A stretch of 64,000 nucleotides of DNA from the NCBI GenBank assembly GCA_029204225.1, contig CM055100.1, positions 56,213,628 to 56,277,627 on the forward strand, written 5' to 3'. Below, piece after piece: positions 25,901-34,899 of the stretch. Position numbers and translations under genes: made by a program. The notes beneath the pieces were generated by a model that made no database searches, was not told the origin of the DNA, and saw nothing but the letters and a program-made list of their open reading frames with translations. The first letter of the stretch is position 1. The number at the start of each line of letters is the position of its first letter. The stretch is from Diphasiastrum complanatum (lineage: Eukaryota > Streptophyta > Lycopodiopsida > Lycopodiales > Lycopodiaceae).

Positions 25901-28900
25901 TAGAAGAGTTGTTGATTGCAAGTCCGATTGATTTGTGTCAGAACTAGGGAATTCTATTGCAAGCTATGAGTTTGTTGAAAACCTATTCCTTGCTGGTGGT
26001 AATTAATTTGATTTTGGTGTGGACTAGGATCAGTGAGTTGATGTAAGGAATGAAATTCATGCTAACAATATATCCTTTTGAGATAATCTCCGGTTGAGAT
26101 TTTTGGTTATGAAATAGCACTCTTCGAGAGATGTTCTCTCGAATTCCGTTAAAAATAAGTGTTGTATACAGATTGGGTGAAATTTGTAGAGATATGCTAT
26201 GTAGTGAATCTTTGTGAGATCATAAAACCTTTTGTACAAAATTTAATCTTGTGGATCTACAAAGTATTCCTTGGACTAAGTTTATTAGCATGCATAAACT
26301 AGTCGATAAAACATAGGCATATTGATGAGAATTGTATAGAGACAATTTCTCGCTAGGTTATCGTGATGTGAATTGCTTTGAATCAACAATATAACCTCTC
26401 TTATGGATATTGTTGTTGAAATGTATGGCTTATAAGTCGCAACCTTCATGAGTCATTTTTGGATTCATTTAGGGAGTTTTTATGCATAGAATACATGGAA
26501 AATTGTGAACTTAATCTTTCCCCGTTTTGAAAGGATGGAACGCTATCCCAAAAAACTCAGGTAGACTTGGATAGTTGAAAGGAGCCAAAAGTTAGAGCTT
26601 CACGTAATGAAGTTCCGAGTTCTTGATCAAAACTTAAAAGGTTTTGAATCTAGACGCATTCTAGATTGGACCCTAACTGTGGAATGATACTTGGTACCAT
26701 GTCTAAAGTAAGGACATTTTGAGGATTACAATTCTTATAAAGGCATCGTAAATAAGTTGGATGAGTCCGAAACTTTCCTCGTGAAAAGGACTTTTTAGAG
26801 CAACTCATGTGTCTTCTAAGAATGGTAATATTCATGTTCTCTTATTATTGAGTATTGGATAAGTATCCGAGAATTATGGTTGACGAATCATAGTTCAGAT
26901 TCTTGTTCATACTCGATTGTTTAAGAGAGCAGAATGTGAGTGATCAAAAGATCAGATGCCATGATTGATCACTTAATCTAGGATTCTATACATTGATTTT
27001 AAATAACTTGATCATGCTTAGATGGCTTGATTGTGAGTCATTCTAAATTCCATAACACATCCTTTGCTTTCTATTTGTGGTTTTCAAATTTGTATGCCCC
27101 TTCATTCGTTACTTTTTCCTATGAGTGTCCTTGCCATTTGGATCATTTAGATCAGACAGAAAGCAATTGAATTATTCCAATCTCTACTAGAAAATGATGT
27201 TTATCTCTAATTTGTTATTGACAGGTAGAGTTCTTGTCTGGTTCATTTAAGTATATTTGCAAAATTTGATTTGATATGGTGTTTCTCTCTATCTTCTTGT
27301 TGGCAAATATAGTTTCTATCAAGTATTTCCTCCAACCTTCACTTCGAGATATTATCTTAGTCATCCATGAGAGCCAAATATCCTATTCCAATTACTCTAA
27401 GTTATGATTGGAATTATCCTTCCCCATCAATCTCCTAAAGTTCGTATGGGCTAGTTACTTGGGAGATTGTTTCCCTTCAACAATCATTGGTTAAGTGAAC
27501 GAGAGGACAAGAATTGTCACACATTCTTTGTTAGACAATTGTAGGGAATACGGTTTGATTGGATAGGAATAAAATGAATGCTTACATTCTTTTGACGTTT
27601 CTTTAGCATGCAAGAATTTGGATAGAGATTATTAAGTAGGTTATTGCATGCACCTAAGAACCTGATTTAGGATGACTTTATCAAGCTTAGCATGCATGTG
27701 TTTTCTCTTGCATGTCATGAGAAAATGGATCGAGAAGCATTTTTCTTTTGAAAAGTTTTTGCTAAGATTGGAATCAACTAAAGTGTTGCCCCTAAGTGCA
27801 AATCTAACCTCATTGACAATTGTGAGTATAGGATGAGAAATGTCAAAAGTAGCTAAGGAATTTGAGATAATGATATAAAGTATTGACCATGAGAAAAGAC
27901 CTAGGTGATTGCTAATGAAGTAAAGAATTTCAAAGATGAGAAAGGCAAATATCAAAATCATTTAGGATTTCTCAATCCTATGAAATCACTCTTTTCAAGT
28001 GAGGAAGGAGAATTGAATTTGAGCAAGCCAAGATGTTACCACCATAAGATAACTAAGTCATTTTGGAGACTAAGAACTTTGTTGGATGCAATGGACCATC
28101 CTACATAAAAGACTTTATTGGCTGCACTAAATCACCTTGAGATAAAAATTGTGTTGGATGCAATGAATCATCCTAAAACCTTGTGTTGGAAGAGGTGAAT
28201 CATCCCAAGCACATAAGTTAAATGTGGTGAATAACCTTAATAACCGACCCATAATAGATGTGGTGAACCATCCTAATCAACTATGAACTGAGATGCAATT
28301 GCTATGGTAGACCAACGGTCTCTATGAATCTTGCCAATCTCAAGTTTGTAGGGAAACAAGTTACTAACTCAAGTCAAAATTATTATGGTCAAGTGTGATC
28401 AAGTTAAGGTCACTAGCTCAAGTCTAAAATATGGGTGAGAGCATTGCCATGAATCTTTTGAGTGTGTAAGGCTTAAGTTGAATCGAGGGTTGTCCATCAA
28501 CACGCAATTTCTATAAAAAAAAATACTTCTAGCCCACTGCTATTAAAAGATACCAAGTACTTACTAGACCTATACTAGCAAAAATACATCACAATACTTG
28601 GATTCATGTATTTGTTACCGGATCCAAATTATAAGCTACCATGACTCAAAACATTCAAAGTGGATTGACGAGCATCCAAATAACATGATTAGAGAGGCAA
28701 AATGAGCATGCATTCATAGCTTCCTAACAATCACACCAAAGATGTCAAGGTTGAGCCATGTATTTCCATCCTCTAGGTGACAAATCCCACATAACAAAGT
28801 ACAATATTTTAGAAATTCACCTATAGGCACTACTCGCTGAAATTATTGAAATCACGTAAGACCGAATGATAGAAGAGTAGGGAGTTTGACTTCTAAGGAA

Positions 28901-29346
28901 CTTCAGCCTTCTTTGAAAGTTAATGAAAAAGATGAATGTATGTTATCTACTCTTAAAAAGAAGCAACCAATCTGTACCTTTGTGTCAAGCATGACTGCAA
29001 TAGCATGATCTATTGCCTGTTCGTTGTATTCTTTCACAAGATCTATGACCTTTTTGTGTGATGCATGATCACCGTGCGACATATTTAGGCGTGCAACATT
29101 CATGCCTGCTTCTGCTAACTTCCAAATCATCTCCTGAGTGTTTGTGGAAGGGCCAATAGTACACACAATTTTGGTCTTTCTTTGAAAGCTAGGCTTCATC
29201 CACATACCAGCATTCCCAGTCTCACCACGCATGTGCAACAATTCCTCCAAGGGTACACCCGATTCTGCCTGCAGGTAAATAATGAAGATATAAGAATAAT
29301 TATACAAGTGAAACTGTAAAAATACTTGCAATCGGGAAGAAACTAA

Positions 29347-29442
<96 letters not shown>

Positions 29443-30870
29443 CTCCTTTCCCTAAAGTTCTTAGGCAATGAAGATAAATTGAACCCCAGTATGTCTGAGT
29501 ACAAATTCCTCCCGGTCGAGATTGTGTCTCAATCTTCTGAGCAAAATCAGTTTTATGTGGACTATTTTATGGGTTTTTTTTAGTTAATAAATCACAGGCT
29601 AGAGGATGCACATGAAAAATATCGTTTGCCTACATAGAAAGAGTCTTTTTTAACTTTTTTATATTACATCAAAGCATGGTGATGAAGATTGAATAAAGTA
29701 TAACGATCAATATTAGTGACAAGATAATTTTCAAGAGAAACAAAGTATAGGGATCCAAAACCCCTCATCTTACAAGACAGGAAATACGTCGACTTAGAAA
29801 ACAGTCAACAAGGTTCCAAATTGCTAACAGCACATTCTATAAAATATGGGCAATTTGAAAAATTAGCAAGTATTTGCATGTTCTTTTTCTTCAACACAAA
29901 TTCCATTTACATATCTATGACTACTTCAAAAATTCCGGGAGGCATGGACTTCTCGTTGTGATTGAGTAGCGTTTTTATCATATAATGCCCAGAAATTGAG
30001 CTTCTAAAAGAAATACATTGAGAATGCAAAAAGCCTTAGATGATCGAAAGTAGACAAAGATTGTAAGGTCGCTCAGATGATCATTTGGATTCAAAGCATT
30101 TCTCAAGGAACACACACACACAATAAAGGAAAATGTAGCTTTGCAAAGTCACAAACTCCGAAAGGTGTTTTTTCATCCCATGAAAAGCCTTGCGTAGATG
30201 GATGCATTGGAATATGCAGCTAAATGTTACTCTTCCGGCAGGCAATTCCTCTCTAATCTGTGTCTCTCAAAAGTTTCTTTGGGGATAATAAGCCAAACTA
30301 CGAAAACGGTAGGCTTTCCAAAGCTGATAATTTCCAATTGTCCTATGGATCAAGGAGCGACTGCATGTTCACACATTTAAATGACAAAACCCGTTGATTG
30401 TACTGCTAATTTCAACTGACTGTTCATCAGTATGGGAGAGGGAGATGATCCCTCCAAAATCCGAGTTTTAAATTTGCTATCAAAATTTCCAGGTGTTTTG
30501 CATCAGCGGAGATATTTTAGGATACTTCTCTTCTTTCATTGACGACTACTGATACCTCACTCCGTGAGTTTGATTCCCCGTCTAGAGGTGACATGGGCAC
30601 GAGCTCCAGATCCGTTTGCACGCGCCTCTGTGAACGCAAACTGCTGGCATAAACAACAACTTTGCCATTGCGCTCAACCTTTGCAAAGCCTTGTTTTCTG
30701 GTCGCAAACCTCAAATGCTTGCTGCTGCTGCCAACAAATCCTCTGGAAAACAAGATGCATGCTGTGTCCTGTGACACACCACCAGGCTTTTGTGCTGCAG
30801 CTGCTGATGCCAAAATCATTGCACTCAACTCTCTTGTGAGCCCAGATCCTAAGCTCGCCATTGGGCTCAT
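2136..30870 (-). CDS. PKP2: Plastid pyruvate kinase, beta-type subunit (8 exons, 3' end off the window)
   Basis: Pyruvate kinase (EC 2.7.1.40) transfers phosphate from phosphoenolpyruvate to ADP, giving pyruvate and ATP; the plastid beta-type enzyme feeds fatty-acid synthesis. Exons, 5' to 3' on the minus strand: 30870-30526, 29268-28978, 18376-18211, 17827-17693, 3963-3853, 3691-3603, 3341-3279, 2311-2136. Every junction has AG/GT and compatible phase, and the joined reading is colinear with Arabidopsis plastid PKs. Visible motifs: [13 protein letters not shown] in exon 2, [12 protein letters not shown] in exon 3, a [10 protein letters not shown] block with the catalytic lysine in exon 6, [12 protein letters not shown] in exon 7, and NMLESM plus [13 protein letters not shown] in exon 8. 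The N-terminus looks like a transit peptide. The C-terminal domain is missing: no continuation is seen in 1-2135, so intron 8 exceeds 2.1 kb or the gene is broken there. Introns 2 and 4 (10.6 and 13.7 kb) are packed with retroelements. No exon carries a stop, so the gene looks functional. The gene symbol is by resemblance to the Arabidopsis beta-1 form. Confidence 0.93.
2312..3278 (-). other. Pyruvate kinase intron 7
   Basis: 967 bp between exons 7 and 8, AT-rich, with no recognised insertion. Confidence 0.8.
3279..3341 (-). CDS. PKP2: Pyruvate kinase exon 7
   Basis: A 21-codon exon, [20 protein letters not shown] then Gln. It carries the family's metal-binding Asp in RGDLG. Phase 0 at both ends, acceptor AACAG|GCA, donor CAG|GTAAGG. 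Too short to stand out as an open frame; identified by motif and splice sites. Confidence 0.92.
3603..3691 (-). CDS. PKP2: Pyruvate kinase exon 6 (catalytic Lys)
   Basis: Reads [20 protein letters not shown], then QSILAASDG. The KIE motif carries the catalytic lysine and a metal-ligand glutamate. Acceptor CTGCAG|GC, donor GGG|GTAAAT, leaving phase 0. Introns either side are short (161 and 261 bp). Confidence 0.92.
3853..3963 (-). CDS. PKP2: Pyruvate kinase exon 5
   Basis: Reads [20 protein letters not shown], then [16 protein letters not shown], a barrel segment nearly identical to plant plastid enzymes. Acceptor GAACAG|AA, donor AGAG|GTCTTA. The split Glu codon (G in exon 4, AA here) is restored by splicing out the 13.7-kb intron 4, which supports this exon joining exon 4 despite the distance. 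Confidence 0.92.
4276..4660 (-). mobile_element. LINE 3' UTR fragment (LINE-b) with (CT)40 tail
   Basis: On the minus strand: TTTCTTCAGCAGCG near 4,640, then CACATTTGAGATGTATTTAT-like sequence, TTATATGCCATTTGGCATG, AAAAGACGTTAATAAAG and (CT)40 (4276-4355). The same order of blocks is found at 7545-7810 and 4919-5000. Only non-coding 3' sequence remains. Confidence 0.75.
4698..4874 (+). repeat. Truncated solo LTR of the copia C family
   Basis: It matches the last ~180 bases of the copia C LTR: AGTCTACTC-TAGGTT, CAGGGTTTATATGTACATTT, GATAGTGCGTGTTCTTCTT, GCTTGATGTTGCATATCTGA, ending TTATTGACA against TTCTTAACA. The first part of the LTR and all internal sequence are absent. Divergence from both C LTRs shows an older insertion. 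Confidence 0.8.
5137..5431 (-). pseudogene. Small ORF 3' of the LINE RT, resembling the C-terminal domain of LINE ORF1 proteins
   Basis: Two overlapping frames that join by one frameshift near 5,245: [60 protein letters not shown], then [17 protein letters not shown]. The pattern 'I(V/R)F..Y..R..VL..R.KL..T.IYL.EDLT......R......A' followed by a 'R(D/N)G.I.' strand is that of the C-terminal RNA-binding domain of L1-type ORF1 proteins. ORF1 normally lies 5' of the RT; here it lies 3'. It may be a separate truncated insertion, a rearranged copy, or a genuine third ORF of this family. Confidence 0.5.
5447..7570 (-). pseudogene. LINE reverse transcriptase with one in-frame stop
   Basis: RT of a non-LTR element. 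In order: [15 protein letters not shown] (motif 0 region), [36 protein letters not shown] (catalytic Asp), [49 protein letters not shown], then a thumb/linker. A Cys-His block [19 protein letters not shown] near the end resembles the RT zinc-binding region of LINEs. An in-frame TGA at 5791-5789 interrupts [16 protein letters not shown]; the same frame then stays open to 5447 through an Arg/Gln/His-rich tail. YADN replaces the usual YADD, changing one catalytic-site Asp. The remaining copy at 53,483 has YADD, so YADN here is probably decay. Confidence 0.88.
7545..7794 (-). mobile_element. LINE 3' UTR fragment (LINE-d)
   Basis: Reads on the minus strand GTGTACTT-like sequence as ACTTGAGATGTACTTATTTG, then TCTTATATGCCTTTTGGCAC, AAAAGACGTTAGTCTCTCTC and directly the RT of LINE-c. 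Its CT tail is only about four units. It is the third LINE 3' end in a row in the same orientation (4276, 4919, 7545). Confidence 0.65.
7985..8520 (-). pseudogene. Copia B integrase (core) and linker
   Basis: Reads [20 protein letters not shown] (first catalytic Asp region), [20 protein letters not shown], then after a frameshift [20 protein letters not shown] (second Asp), [20 protein letters not shown] and [15 protein letters not shown]. The expected catalytic Glu in 'NGVAERKN' is present. It lacks an intact N-terminal zinc domain. Confidence 0.8.
8685..9050 (-). pseudogene. Copia B protease
   Basis: Retropepsin with [16 protein letters not shown] near 9,030-8,985 (catalytic DSG), a stop just after it, then [38 protein letters not shown] and [15 protein letters not shown]. 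The Leu-Leu-Ser-Val-Gly segment usual in copia (NLLSVG) is altered to SLLFVG. Confidence 0.78.
9086..9888 (-). pseudogene. Copia B gag
   Basis: Starts [20 protein letters not shown] at 9888, then [20 protein letters not shown] and the helical gag core ([20 protein letters not shown]). A frameshift near 9,510 moves the frame to [28 protein letters not shown] and a Lys-rich segment. The zinc knuckle reads [13 protein letters not shown]: the spacing is CX2CX4HX4C with a TGA inside, so gag is dead. Confidence 0.82.
11475..11933 (-). pseudogene. LINE endonuclease (EEP fold), C-terminal half
   Basis: Reads [20 protein letters not shown] in the position of the GDFNA.T catalytic block (G-D changed to G-N), then [40 protein letters not shown] and [16 protein letters not shown]. 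The S-VVDY motif corresponds to the terminal SxIDY (Asp) of AP-endonuclease-like LINE nucleases. The Asp-to-Asn change in the first block would impair catalysis. Confidence 0.75.
12044..12629 (-). pseudogene. LINE ORF1-like region, broken
   Basis: Short frames only: [20 protein letters not shown]-like pieces, then [20 protein letters not shown] and a Lys/Arg-rich stretch to 12,044. Its position between the LINE 5' end and the endonuclease suggests the ORF1/N-terminal region. Family membership cannot be shown by motif. Confidence 0.4.
12630..12858 (+). repeat. Copia C 5' LTR (229 bp)
   Basis: TG...CA ends with TGTTA/TAACA inverted tips. It lacks a ~34-bp segment (CATTAGTCGTAGGCTAGCC...) present in the 3' LTR, and it differs at several bases, so the insertion is not recent or the LTR has since lost that piece. 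Confidence 0.95.
13045..13248 (+). repeat. Two 102-bp tandem repeats in the copia C leader
   Basis: Units 13045-13146 and 13147-13248, both starting CACAGTCCCGGAGGCATCA and ending TAGTTGTTGTGAAAA. They differ by about a dozen substitutions. Confidence 0.9.
13511..13762 (+). repeat. Three 84-bp tandem repeats in the copia C leader
   Basis: Units start at 13511, 13595 and 13679 (exact 84-bp period), each with AATATCGGATC(C/G)ACGC, GAGCAGTCGT(A/G)CATCC and CGTCGTACCGATAT. The period is a multiple of three, so the frames stay open through it, but no protein is implied. Confidence 0.92.
13824..14746 (+). pseudogene. Copia C gag (one stop)
   Basis: Starts [20 protein letters not shown] at 13824, reads [20 protein letters not shown] and [17 protein letters not shown], then meets TAG at 14070-14072. 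The frame resumes with [50 protein letters not shown], an Arg/Gly-rich stretch and a zinc knuckle [14 protein letters not shown]. The last knuckle Cys is Phe (CX2CX4HX4F). The stop at [13 protein letters not shown] replaces a codon in a normally continuous segment. Confidence 0.88.
14807..15230 (+). pseudogene. Copia C protease
   Basis: Retropepsin domain: [20 protein letters not shown] (catalytic DSG at about 14,860), [58 protein letters not shown]. Then [15 protein letters not shown] leads into the point where integrase should start; sequence jumps to RT instead. Confidence 0.88.
15229..15920 (+). pseudogene. Copia C reverse transcriptase (5' deleted, frameshifted)
   Basis: Begins mid-domain with [12 protein letters not shown], then [40 protein letters not shown] and [10 protein letters not shown]. 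Frameshifts follow near 15,475 and 15,555. [13 protein letters not shown] (catalytic YVDD) lies at about 15,575-15,615, then [20 protein letters not shown] and [24 protein letters not shown] at 15886-15888 ends this frame at THT*PDIS, where the family has TRPDIS. Confidence 0.88.
15928..16527 (+). CDS. Copia C RNase H
   Basis: Open for 199 codons: [40 protein letters not shown] (catalytic Asp), [20 protein letters not shown] (catalytic Glu), [20 protein letters not shown] (catalytic Asp), [30 protein letters not shown]. Active-site residues of copia RNase H are all visible. It ends six bases inside the 3' LTR. The start is a within-polyprotein Met, not a true initiation site. Confidence 0.9.
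   Translation: MQDPSQAHWKSAKRILIYIRGTLNFGLKYDQPEAPMLVGYTNADWAGNIDDRRSTNGRTFSYGTAAISWSSKKQPTVALSSTEAEYRALSNATQEAVWLRRLLVDLGQPQVDATTISCDNQSCIHLAKNPVLHARTKHIEIHYHFVREKILDGAIDFVFCKSEDQMANIFTKSLGRCKFERFRTLLGIEECHFIIEGEC
16522..16784 (+). repeat. Copia C 3' LTR (263 bp)
   Basis: Full-length form with TGTTAGAAATCAACGATAAA at the start and CATATCTAATTCTTAACA at the end. Followed directly by the second CTTAG target copy. Confidence 0.95.
16785..16898 (-). mobile_element. LINE-e, 5' part (split by copia C)
   Basis: On the minus strand it begins right at the CT tract, CATAGAGGCTGCCATCACTG, and runs to the CTTAG target site. Removing copia C and one CTTAG joins it to 12,629. Ala-rich reading [16 protein letters not shown] is seen in one frame. 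Confidence 0.5.
16899..17465 (-). mobile_element. Internally deleted LINE (LINE-f): endonuclease start joined to a LINE 3' end, (CT)22 tail
   Basis: Minus strand: [75 protein letters not shown] (17,445-17,130; N-terminal half of the LINE endonuclease), then a 3' UTR with GTGCCTTTTGGCACCAAAAG, ACATTAATATAG and (CT)22 at 16943-16899. A stop takes the place of the Gln-Glu before THK, where the catalytic Glu (QE-TH) is expected. The rest of EN, the linker and the RT are absent. Confidence 0.75.
17466..17692 (-). other. Remainder of pyruvate kinase intron 4 next to exon 4
   Basis: About 230 bp of intron sequence directly downstream of the exon 4 donor; nothing recognised. Confidence 0.5.
17693..17827 (-). 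CDS. PKP2: Pyruvate kinase exon 4
   Basis: 135 bases in phase 1 (2 + 44 codons + 1), encoding [32 protein letters not shown] and ATLPSIT, the end of the B domain and the return to the barrel. Acceptor TTGAAG|GA, donor ACTG|GTATTT. A 382-bp intron separates it from exon 3; a 13.7-kb intron follows. Confidence 0.93.
18211..18376 (-). CDS. PKP2: Pyruvate kinase exon 3 (B domain start)
   Basis: Begins [12 protein letters not shown] after acceptor TTAAAG|GG and ends after VDG at donor ATG|GTAAGC in phase 1. It carries the FTFTI-RGV and [11 protein letters not shown] segments typical of the plastid isoform B domain. It lies 10.6 kb downstream of exon 2 because intron 2 is filled with retroelement debris. 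Confidence 0.93.
18377..19779. other. Intron 2 sequence with a 211-bp-spaced direct repeat
   Basis: No coding sequence recognised. Two diverged copies starting near 18,881 and 19,084 share TCACACTGCCA, ATGGA(T/C)CTCCAACAA, GAAATGCCAGATGAAGATGT and AATGGCATATCAAAACTGC. Confidence 0.7.
19780..20285 (+). repeat. Copia D 5' LTR with an internal 95-bp tandem duplication
   Basis: TGTTAGAATATG...TTTTCAACA, 506 bp. Inside, 19896-19990 and 19991-20085 are two 95-bp units, both running from AGACTTGGGCCCC to GGTTTTTTATTAAG with about eight differences. Confidence 0.88.
20836..21798 (+). pseudogene. Copia D gag (interrupted)
   Basis: [40 protein letters not shown] (gag N-terminus), then breaks; [40 protein letters not shown]; a frameshift near 21,320; [40 protein letters not shown]; a Lys/Gly-rich segment; and zinc knuckle [15 protein letters not shown] (first Cys replaced by His). 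Confidence 0.85.
22220..22990 (+). pseudogene. Copia D reverse transcriptase
   Basis: [119 protein letters not shown], a TGA at 22711, then [18 protein letters not shown] (catalytic YVDD ~22,790) and [14 protein letters not shown]. Close to intact apart from single stops. Confidence 0.88.
22992..23370 (+). pseudogene. Copia D RNase H, truncated
   Basis: [89 protein letters not shown]. The open frame then runs on without a stop into [20 protein letters not shown], which is integrase. The RNase H Glu and later Asp motifs are lost. Confidence 0.85.
23371..23700 (+). pseudogene. Copia integrase core fragment, plus strand (copia E, part 1)
   Basis: [20 protein letters not shown] (catalytic Glu region), a frameshift at ~23,455, then [68 protein letters not shown]. 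It stops just before the expected 'K...FLGYS' block. That block is found inverted at 25,795. Confidence 0.82.
24160..24640 (-). pseudogene. Ty3/gypsy-type gag remnant
   Basis: Minus strand, with frameshifts: [20 protein letters not shown], then [44 protein letters not shown]. The W-EF...F..F, (E/S)-Y-QEF and 'LE-.V..AK.YDS' pattern is that of the retrotransposon gag domain of gypsy elements. No linked pol was found. Confidence 0.55.
24845..25795 (-). pseudogene. Copia integrase C-terminus, linker and RT start, minus strand (copia E, part 2)
   Basis: Minus strand: [26 protein letters not shown], a degenerate linker, [52 protein letters not shown], a frameshift, [49 protein letters not shown], then a stop. 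It starts where part 1 at 23,700 leaves off, but in the opposite orientation. Confidence 0.82.
25800..28977. other. Unassigned AT-rich intron 2 sequence
   Basis: About 3.2 kb with no coding sequence recognised. At ~28,080-28,300 there is a short diverged repeat around TGTTGGATGCAATGAACCATCCTA, at least four times. The rest may be old LTR or non-coding TE sequence. Confidence 0.5.
28978..29268 (-). CDS. PKP2: Pyruvate kinase exon 2
   Basis: 97 codons, phase 0 at both ends, acceptor CTGCAG|GCA and donor AAG|GTACAG. It encodes the [15 protein letters not shown] start of the TIM-barrel (A) domain and the [17 protein letters not shown] segment that holds the active-site Arg and the Asn/Ser potassium ligands of the family. 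It ends at MLDTK, directly before the B domain. Close to plastid beta-type enzymes in sequence. Confidence 0.93.
29350..29439. repeat. (TC)45 microsatellite in pyruvate kinase intron 1
   Basis: Ninety bases of pure TC, 81 bases upstream (in gene sense) of exon 2. On the gene strand it is (GA)45, so it does not act as a polypyrimidine tract. Confidence 0.95.
29440..30525 (-). other. Rest of pyruvate kinase intron 1
   Basis: About 1.1 kb of AT-rich intron with no recognised insertion or coding sequence. Confidence 0.6.
30526..30870 (-). CDS. PKP2: Pyruvate kinase exon 1 (start and transit peptide)
   Basis: Two in-frame ATGs lie at 30870 and 30861, reading M-S-P-M-A-S. The second gives the usual plant plastid start MAS and has purine-rich upstream sequence; which is used cannot be decided here. 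The first ~75 residues are rich in Ser, Ala, Arg and Lys and poor in acidic residues, as in chloroplast transit peptides. The following ~40 residues are poorly conserved and run into a donor GAA|GTATCC in phase 0. Without splicing the frame meets a stop six bases into the intron. Confidence 0.85.
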
Positions 30871-30901
30871 TCACAAAACCTTTTCTCTTCTTCTCCTCCT
30901 C

Positions 30902-30937
<36 letters not shown>

Positions 30938-31100
30938 CTTGAATGCTGAGAACAGAAGAAGCAATGTGTGGCATCTTGTCTGTGGACCGTCCGCCGAAGA
31001 ACTGAATCCTGTCTGGTGCAGACTGTCGGGGGGAAAAAGGGGGGGGCGCGGGGGGGGGGGGTGGGGGCTTTTGGTTTAGTACCTCATGTGACACGTCTTA
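30871..31100 (-). promoter_or_regulatory. Pyruvate kinase leader and proximal upstream region
   Basis: Directly upstream of the ATG the coding strand is purine-rich and includes a (GA)15 tract (30905-30935), common in plant 5' leaders. Further up is a C-run region (G-rich on the plus strand at 31027-31070). At 31090-31096 the coding strand reads ACGTGTC, the core of an abscisic-acid response element. No clear TATA box was found. The transcription start is not determinable. Confidence 0.35.
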
Positions 31101-31936
31101 AAGGTTGAAGAATGGGAGCTTTGACAATGGCAACTTTCACTTTTAGCTTTGCCCACATAGCATTAATTAATGTGATGATTTTCTTTACTCATTGAATTTG
31201 AATTGAAATATGCGGATTTTATTTTTCCTTTTGGATTTGCAAGATTTTTTGTTTTTCAATTTCTCGAGTTGCCTTGTAGGTGTTTTAGATCCCTTGTCTT
31301 TCCGATCACATTATGCATCTTGGTTTTTTTTTTTTTTTTTCTGGGGGGGGGGGGACGGGGTGGGTTTTGAATTGGGACCGAGGAAAAGTGAGGCTACTCA
31401 ACTACGCAAACCCTTGAAATCAAATCATGAGAAGTTTTCTTTTGTTAAAAAAAATTTCTGCAAACTTTTTAGGAGGTTGAACTCATAATTATAAATACTT
31501 GTAGATATACATTTTGGAGCTATTTGGCACTACATAATTTCACATCATGTTTTACGAAAATTTAGTATGTTCAATCAACAATCACAAAAAGCTATTGAGC
31601 AAAGCGGTTTTGAATCACTCTCTTCTTTTTTATCGTGCAAATGAAAACATTACAAAACATCATGGAATAATGTAGAAGTTAATCCTTACTAAAAAAATAT
31701 GTTAAGTTTGTACATACAAGAAGTTTTATAGATTGGGAAATCTGCATGAGAAAATAGAAAGGTAAACCATTATTACTTGGAGAATATTAGAGTATCTCAA
31801 TTTTTTCTCTTGTATCTCTTCATTTGTGTGATGGAGTGGTGTCAATCTCCTAATTTCAAGAAGAGGAAAGGAAGTCCTCAACAACTCATCACTTATTGAT
31901 TGGTGAGCGTGTCAAATTTGTTATGACTTCATTTAA
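31101..31936. other. Upstream intergenic sequence
   Basis: AT-rich, with a T18 run followed by G12 at 31324-31354. Nothing coding recognised. Confidence 0.5.
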
Positions 31937-32119
<183 letters not shown>

Positions 32120-32227
32120 TATAGGACTTCTATTAGACTAGAAGGTTTGCATGTGGACAAAGAATTTAAATTTATTATATTACTAGAGAGATATTGAGAA
32201 TATATAAATTTTTTATTATATTGTTTT

Positions 32228-33590
<1,363 letters not shown>

Positions 33591-34880
33591 CTTGTCATTG
33601 GATTTGAGGTCCCAATCAATAGACTAAGACTAGTTGTGCTAGTGGCTAAACAGTCGATGGAACATGCGTCCTATTAGCAACAACCCTAGTCATGCATGGG
33701 TTGCCACGAAGAATATTGTATGTGTGATGTCATGTGTTGCATATAATTAGCCCATGAGCTTACTAAATGTAATGCTAAGTATAGCCATGGGGCTAAATTA
33801 GACTAGATTTAGTCAATAGGACTATTAATAAAGTGGCTTGAACAATCGCACTACATTTGTGAATAACGGAATTGTAATAATGGTTGTAAGGCCCAATTTA
33901 GCTAAATAAGGTCTCAAACTTATATTAGAGGCACAAATGACCACTATAAATAGCTCAGGTCATGCTAAATTTGGAGGCTATTATTTATTTGTCTAATTTG
34001 AACTTTTGGTGTTCTCTTTGTAATCTTTCTTGATGAAATTTGTGGTTCATGCACCTAAAATCACATGAGAGCTATGGTCATGCTCTACCAATCTCTTGAA
34101 TGATCAATAATCATAAAGGATCCTATCTATCTTTGCCATATTTGGTAATTTTGACTAGTTTTGATGATTTCTTGTTTTACTATGCAAATGTGATGTTCGT
34201 GAATGGATTAGATGTGATAATGCTAAGATTGGCACATGACAATTTTTGTATCAAAGCATTAGATCCCTTCCCCGTTAAATTTGCTGGCTTTCTTCTAGTT
34301 TTAATAGAGTTTTTTCTACTAGTTTCTTGTTTCTTAATTTTCAAAATGTTTTGGATACTTTTTGACCAATTAATTTTTACTTTTTGTCTGAAATCTTGTT
34401 ACGGGTCAATAGCCCTTTCTCGTAGCCTTCTGGAAGTACTGATTTTTCTTGATTTGGAGCTGTAATGACCAAGTTATGGCCATTTTAGTGAATTCATTCC
34501 AGTTTTAGTTAGGTAGGTTTTCTCCAGTTTGTTTGTATTTACTTTTGACTGTGATTTTATTATGACTGCTTAACTTTTTCAGGATAGAGCTTGAAATTAG
34601 CTTTCTAGAGGTACTGAGTTTATTCCATTTGGATTAGTATTGAGGAAGTTACCATCATTTTAGTGAGAGTGGATCAGAATTGGCAAATTCCAATTTGCCA
34701 TTGGGAGAAAAGCACTTTAAACTTCATTTTTGAAGTTTTGATTGCTTGCAAAAAAAATTTAAACTTTTCAATGTGAAGTTCTATTTTTTTTTTAAATGCT
34801 CGTCCCTGTCTCAGACTATTTGCCTTAAGGAATCAATTTTTTTAATATTTTTTTTTAAATTCTGTTTTTTAATATATATA
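33591..34880. other. Unassigned intergenic sequence, possible old LTR
   Basis: Two diverged copies of a ~75-bp segment (34,416-34,490 and 34,597-34,672) share TTCT(G/A)GA(A/G)GTACTGA and CATTTTAGTGA. No coding sequence recognised. Confidence 0.4.
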
Positions 34881-34899
34881 TATTTAAACTTTGTTCCAC

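Noticed and set aside
34100-34465. 121-codon plus-strand frame resembling a membrane protein
   Set aside because: Hydrophobic because the DNA is T-rich; no start context, homology or splice logic.
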